Positions 6,979-9,639 of a DNA stretch of 9,639 nt are shown here, in pieces. Both the position numbers and the translations under genes were made by a program. This stretch comes from a bacterium. GTDB taxonomy: Bacteria > SM23-31 > JAUVVT01. Location: NCBI GenBank assembly GCA_030604505.1, contig JAUVVT010000034.1, positions 1-9,639 of the forward strand, given 5' to 3'. Numbering within the stretch: position 1 is the stretch's first letter; the number at the start of each line of letters is the position of its first letter. The notes beneath the pieces were generated by a model. It saw nothing but the letters and a program-made list of their open reading frames with translations. It had not been told where the DNA came from and searched no databases.

Positions 6979-8451
6979 ATGAAAATATTAGCATACGACC
7001 GGCGTGATTTTTTAAAAACTATTGGTATTGGGGCATCATCTCTGGCGTTATCGCAGATCGGGTTTGGATGTACGAACTCTGCGGCAAAGCCCAATGTGCT
7101 GTTTATTGCAGTTGATGACCTCAACGACTGGATCGGCTGTATGGATGGACATCCCAACGGCAGGACGCCTAATATCGACCGCCTTGCCGCTGAAGGAACT
7201 TTGTTTGAACGAGCGTACTGCAGCGCCCCGCTGTGTAATCCATCACGTGTCTCTCTTCTGACAGGTCTACGCCCTTCAACGACGGGTATCTATGGAAACA
7301 GACACTCTATTATAGATAATATCAAAGATACACAGCCCCTGACAAAGCAATTTATGGAGAACGGGTATTATGTTCTGGGCGGCGGAAAGATATTTCACAG
7401 GGGAAAATATACTGGGGGTGATGTCGATAAAAACTGGTGGCATGAATACTTCAAAAGACAGGGAGACCCAAAACCGAAAGAAGGCAACAAGGATGTGGTC
7501 AGGAATCCGTTTGGCTTTGGTCCAATAGATGTCGATGATGACAGTATGGCGGATATGAAGCTTGCTAACTGGGCTGTTGAGCAGTTGGGCAGGGAATACG
7601 ATAGACCTTTTTTCCTTGGTGTAGGGATTTTTAAACCGCATCTGGTTTGGTTTGTTCCAAGAAAATACTTTGATATGCATCCTTTGGAGCAGATTGAGCT
7701 CATCGATATTCGTGATGATGACCTTGACGATGTTCCGCCTGTTGGAAGGCGATTTGCAATAGAAGGCATCGGATTCAGGGGACCCGAAGGAGGCGATCAT
7801 AAGATGATTATGGAAAATGGTCATCGTCTTCGTGCTACCCAGGCTTATCTGGCGACCAGTACGTTTGCTGATGCCTGCGTTGGCAGGGTTTTGGATGCTC
7901 TTTATGAAAGCCCTTATGCCGACAATACGATCGTCGTTCTTTGGGGTGACCATGGTTGGCATTTGGGCGAAAAGCTGCACTGGCGCAAACACGCATTGTG
8001 GGAAGAAACCACAAGAATGCCGCTGATTATTTATGCCCCTGGTGTTACGAAAAAGGGTACAAAATGCCAGAGGACTATCAGTCTTTTGGACCTTTATCCA
8101 ACACTAATGGACCTTTGTGGACTGCCCAAGCCTGAATTCTTAGAGGGGGAAAGCTTGATGCCGCTTTTGAAAAACCCTGAAGAAAAATGGGATTGCCCTG
8201 CCCTGACGACTTTTGGCAAAGACAACCACGCGGTTCGTTCTGAGCGGTGGCGTTATATCCGCTATTTTGATGGGGGTGAGGAACTCTATGACCACGAAAA
8301 TGACCCGATGGAATGGATAAATCTTGCAGGAAAGAAAGAATATGACAATATAAAAAAAGAAATGACAAAATGGCTTCCGAAAATCAATGCTCCAGACACC
8401 TCTCAACTTTCTGAGTTTAAGGTTCTGTTGAGTCCGCAGAAGAGCAAATAA
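6979..8451 (+). CDS. Iduronate-2-sulfatase-like type I (formylglycine) sulfatase with Tat leader
   Basis: This complete 490-residue type I sulfatase hydrolyses a sulfate ester with a formylglycine made from Cys86 in the motif C86-N-P-S-R90, followed by LLTG. Further catalytic residues visible are the calcium-binding D46-D47 in VDDLND, K137 and H140 in GKIFH, and D324-H325 in WGDHGWHLGE. Both the GKIFH motif and the PFFLGVGIFKPH segment (210-221) resemble the iduronate-2-sulfatase branch, so a sulfated uronic acid or related glycan is plausible. The leader has D7-R-R-D-F-L12, then a hydrophobic stretch ending G-F-G-C31. That could be a lipidation site, but the -3 residue is Gly, so it is a poor lipobox. 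A good AGGAG precedes the start. The stop lies 21 bases before the deacetylase start, implying co-transcription. The sulfatase class is firm; the substrate is not proved. Confidence 0.93.
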   Translation: MKILAYDRRDFLKTIGIGASSLALSQIGFGCTNSAAKPNVLFIAVDDLNDWIGCMDGHPNGRTPNIDRLAAEGTLFERAYCSAPLCNPSRVSLLTGLRPSTTGIYGNRHSIIDNIKDTQPLTKQFMENGYYVLGGGKIFHRGKYTGGDVDKNWWHEYFKRQGDPKPKEGNKDVVRNPFGFGPIDVDDDSMADMKLANWAVEQLGREYDRPFFLGVGIFKPHLVWFVPRKYFDMHPLEQIELIDIRDDDLDDVPPVGRRFAIEGIGFRGPEGGDHKMIMENGHRLRATQAYLATSTFADACVGRVLDALYESPYADNTIVVLWGDHGWHLGEKLHWRKHALWEETTRMPLIIYAPGVTKKGTKCQRTISLLDLYPTLMDLCGLPKPEFLEGESLMPLLKNPEEKWDCPALTTFGKDNHAVRSERWRYIRYFDGGEELYDHENDPMEWINLAGKKEYDNIKKEMTKWLPKINAPDTSQLSEFKVLLSPQKSK

Positions 8452-8462
8452 AAAAATATAAT

Positions 8463-8466
8463 GAGG
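8463..8466 (+). promoter_or_regulatory. Ribosome binding site deciding the deacetylase start
   Basis: GAGG at 8463-8466 lies six bases before the ATG at 8473. It sits inside an earlier in-frame ATG-AGG at 8461, which is preceded only by an A/T run with no Shine-Dalgarno. The shorter protein, opening MKRRSFLKG, is favoured. Confidence 0.6.
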
Positions 8467-8472
8467 ATTAGC

Positions 8473-9246
8473 ATGAAAAGGCGTAGTTTTCTGAAAGGAT
8501 TGTGTGTTGGTGCAACTATACTGGCGATGCCGAGATGCGGTGTTAAAAATAAAAGGACAAAATATATAATTACTCTAAGCTTTGATGACGGTTTCAAGAA
8601 ATCATCTATTAGAACAGCAGAAATCTATGAGAAATACAATTTGTCTGCCTGTTTCAATGTTATTGCAACTGGTCATCTGAAGAGATTTGAAGCCCCTGAT
8701 AAATATCAGGAAGCAGTTCCGAAGGGAGATTTTGGATTGTGGAATGAATTGAAAAAAAGAGGGCATGAAATTATGCCTCACGGATACAAGCATGCAAACA
8801 AAAAGAATCTACCGTTTGAACAGGCAAAAGACTTGATTCTTCGCTGTCTGGACATTTTTTCAGATGAACTTGACGGTTTTGAGCCGAAAGAGGCTGTATT
8901 CAATTTTCCGTATAATTCATCTACACGCGAATTAGAAGAATGGCTGCCCACTCAGGTAAAGGTTTTCAGAACCGGCGGAGGGGGAATTAATCCCCTACCA
9001 CACAAAGGTCAGGTTAAACTTACCTGTGTAGGTTATGGACCTGGAAATATTGAACAGCATTTGGAAAAAGAAATTGAAAAATTGTTATCGAGATTTTCGG
9101 GGTGGCTTATTTACAACACACATGGATTAGATGGCGAGGGTTACGGACCGATGAGTTCGGAATTTCTGGATAAATTGTTAGGACGATTGCATGGTATGGA
9201 ATCGGTGGAAATAATGCCGGCAGGTCAGGTATTGTTTGCAATATAG
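8473..9246 (+). CDS. NodB-type polysaccharide deacetylase (CE4-like) with Tat-like leader and altered motif 3
   Basis: Starting at 8473 the protein has 257 residues; the ATG at 8461 would add four. The leader K2-R-R-S-F-L7 with a hydrophobic run to about residue 19 looks like a Tat signal. NodB motif 1 is LSFDDGF, with D38 and D39. Motif 2 is H103-x3-H107 in HGYKH; with D39 these form the usual metal triad. A late His, H217 in NTHG, fits motif 5. Motif 3, normally F-R-P-P-Y-G, reads F-N144-F-P-Y-N, so the Arg that pairs with the catalytic Asp is missing. The family removes N- or O-acyl groups from glycans such as chitin, peptidoglycan or xylan. Here, between two sulfatases, it probably deacylates the same decorated polysaccharide or its oligosaccharides. 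It is tightly spaced behind the sulfatase and likely shares its transcript. The fold is clear; activity and substrate are inferred. Confidence 0.85.
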   Translation: MKRRSFLKGLCVGATILAMPRCGVKNKRTKYIITLSFDDGFKKSSIRTAEIYEKYNLSACFNVIATGHLKRFEAPDKYQEAVPKGDFGLWNELKKRGHEIMPHGYKHANKKNLPFEQAKDLILRCLDIFSDELDGFEPKEAVFNFPYNSSTRELEEWLPTQVKVFRTGGGGINPLPHKGQVKLTCVGYGPGNIEQHLEKEIEKLLSRFSGWLIYNTHGLDGEGYGPMSSEFLDKLLGRLHGMESVEIMPAGQVLFAI

Positions 9247-9361
9247 CATTTTCTAACACAATAATTTTTAGGGGAGATATTAGGAATGTTTTGATTAAAG
9301 AAAGTCCATACAACCTAATAATTTGCTGAAATTTTGTAATCTTAAAAAGGAGAAGGGGGAT
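9247..9361 (+). other. Intergenic spacer between the deacetylase and the second sulfatase
   Basis: These 115 bases hold no gene that I can support. An ATG just after 9280 is followed at once by a stop (ATG-TTT-TGA), so it is not a gene. No terminator stem is visible. The end of the spacer is purine-rich, with AGGAG followed by a GGGGGA run just before the ATG at 9362, giving a strong if slightly stretched ribosome site. Confidence 0.4.
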
Positions 9362-9639
9362 ATGGGTATAAAAAATTCCACACGGCGTGATTTTCTCCGG
9401 CATTCCACCGCGGGAGCGGCAGGTATTGCGCTGCTGTCTCTGCTTATGTGTGCTGGAAATAAAAAAAAGCCAAACATTCTCTGGCTAATATCAGAGGATA
9501 CATCGCCCGATTTCAGCTGCTACGGGACTCCAATCGTAAAAACTCCAAACTTTGATAAACTGGCAAGTGAGGGTGTGCGTTTTGCTAATGCCTTTGTTAC
9601 TGGACCAGTTTGCTCGGCAGCCCGTTCGGCATTTATGAC
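9362..9639 (+). CDS. Second type I sulfatase with Tat leader (3' part beyond window)
   Basis: Only the first 92 codons are present. The leader is T7-R-R-D-F-L12 followed by a hydrophobic stretch to about residue 29. The ending L-L-M-C30 is a weak lipobox because Met sits at -1. The mature part opens with PNILWLISEDTSPDFSCYG: E45-D46 occupies the metal-ligand position that is D-D in the first sulfatase. The formylglycine motif is C84-S-A-A-R88, the accepted CxAxR variant of CxPxR, followed by SAFMT. The ISEDTSPDFSCYG and GPVCSAARSA wording fits arylsulfatases related to N-sulfoglucosamine sulfohydrolases, so it should have a different specificity from the first sulfatase. That subfamily call rests on the N-terminus alone. 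It is the fourth gene of the rightward arm, 115 bases behind the deacetylase. Confidence 0.88.
   Translation, partial: MGIKNSTRRDFLRHSTAGAAGIALLSLLMCAGNKKKPNILWLISEDTSPDFSCYGTPIVKTPNFDKLASEGVRFANAFVTGPVCSAARSAFM

Noticed and set aside
7276..7992. 238-codon open frame on the minus strand inside the first sulfatase
   Set aside because: It lies wholly antisense to a gene with complete sulfatase catalytic motifs, has no recognisable domain, and its composition looks like a translated complement.
9283..9291. Possible leader peptide ATG-TTT-TGA after the deacetylase
   Set aside because: Two codons with no attenuator-like structure or regulatory codon run do not support a leader gene.
1..9639. CRISPR array, tRNA, rRNA, insertion sequence or phage genes
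   Set aside because: No regularly spaced direct repeats, cloverleaf, rRNA-like sequence, transposase or integrase motifs were seen on either strand.

Overview
The window is a dense piece of carbohydrate-processing accessory DNA with two divergent gene sets. It contains no ribosomal, tRNA, transposase or replication gene, so the host must be inferred from gene style. Three traits fit a Planctomycetota or other PVC-type bacterium (a low-GC Phycisphaerae-like lineage, Kiritimatiellota or Lentisphaerota): several sulfatases close together, carbohydrate enzymes carrying twin-arginine (Tat) leaders, and a DUF6807/PmoA-like protein. The AT-rich intergenic DNA agrees with a low-GC member. The phylum call is an inference and uncertain.

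Left arm, minus strand, read from about 5244 down to 1: a DUF6807 (PmoA-like) lipoprotein; two tandem paralogues of a Tat-exported aldo/keto-reductase-fold protein, each with two C-terminal 4Fe-4S ferredoxin motifs; then, after a 197-base AT-rich gap with a good extended -10 promoter, a Tat-tagged sugar phosphate isomerase/epimerase-type TIM barrel that runs off the left edge. Right arm, plus strand, from 5568: a Tat-tagged mandelate racemase/muconate lactonizing (enolase superfamily) enzyme; an iduronate-2-sulfatase-like sulfatase; a NodB-type polysaccharide deacetylase; and the start of a second, different sulfatase that runs off the right edge. The arms are separated by a 323-base AT-rich regulatory region (5245-5567) containing a perfect 11-base inverted repeat.

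Seven of the eight proteins carry an RR-x-F-type Tat leader, and the eighth has a lipoprotein leader. The sequence therefore suggests a mostly extracytoplasmic pathway. Sulfatases and a deacetylase would strip sulfate and acyl groups from a decorated, perhaps uronic-acid-containing, glycan. The enolase-superfamily enzyme, the isomerase-like barrel, the Fe-S AKR-fold proteins and the DUF6807 protein would then act on the released sugars. The substrate cannot be named from this window: no glycoside hydrolase, polysaccharide lyase, transporter or regulator is visible.

The most unusual feature is the AKR-fold pair. Both lack the catalytic Lys and His expected of aldo/keto reductases, and one also lacks the Asp, yet all eight ferredoxin cysteines are intact in each. 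They may be electron-transfer or otherwise repurposed proteins rather than NAD(P)H-dependent reductases.
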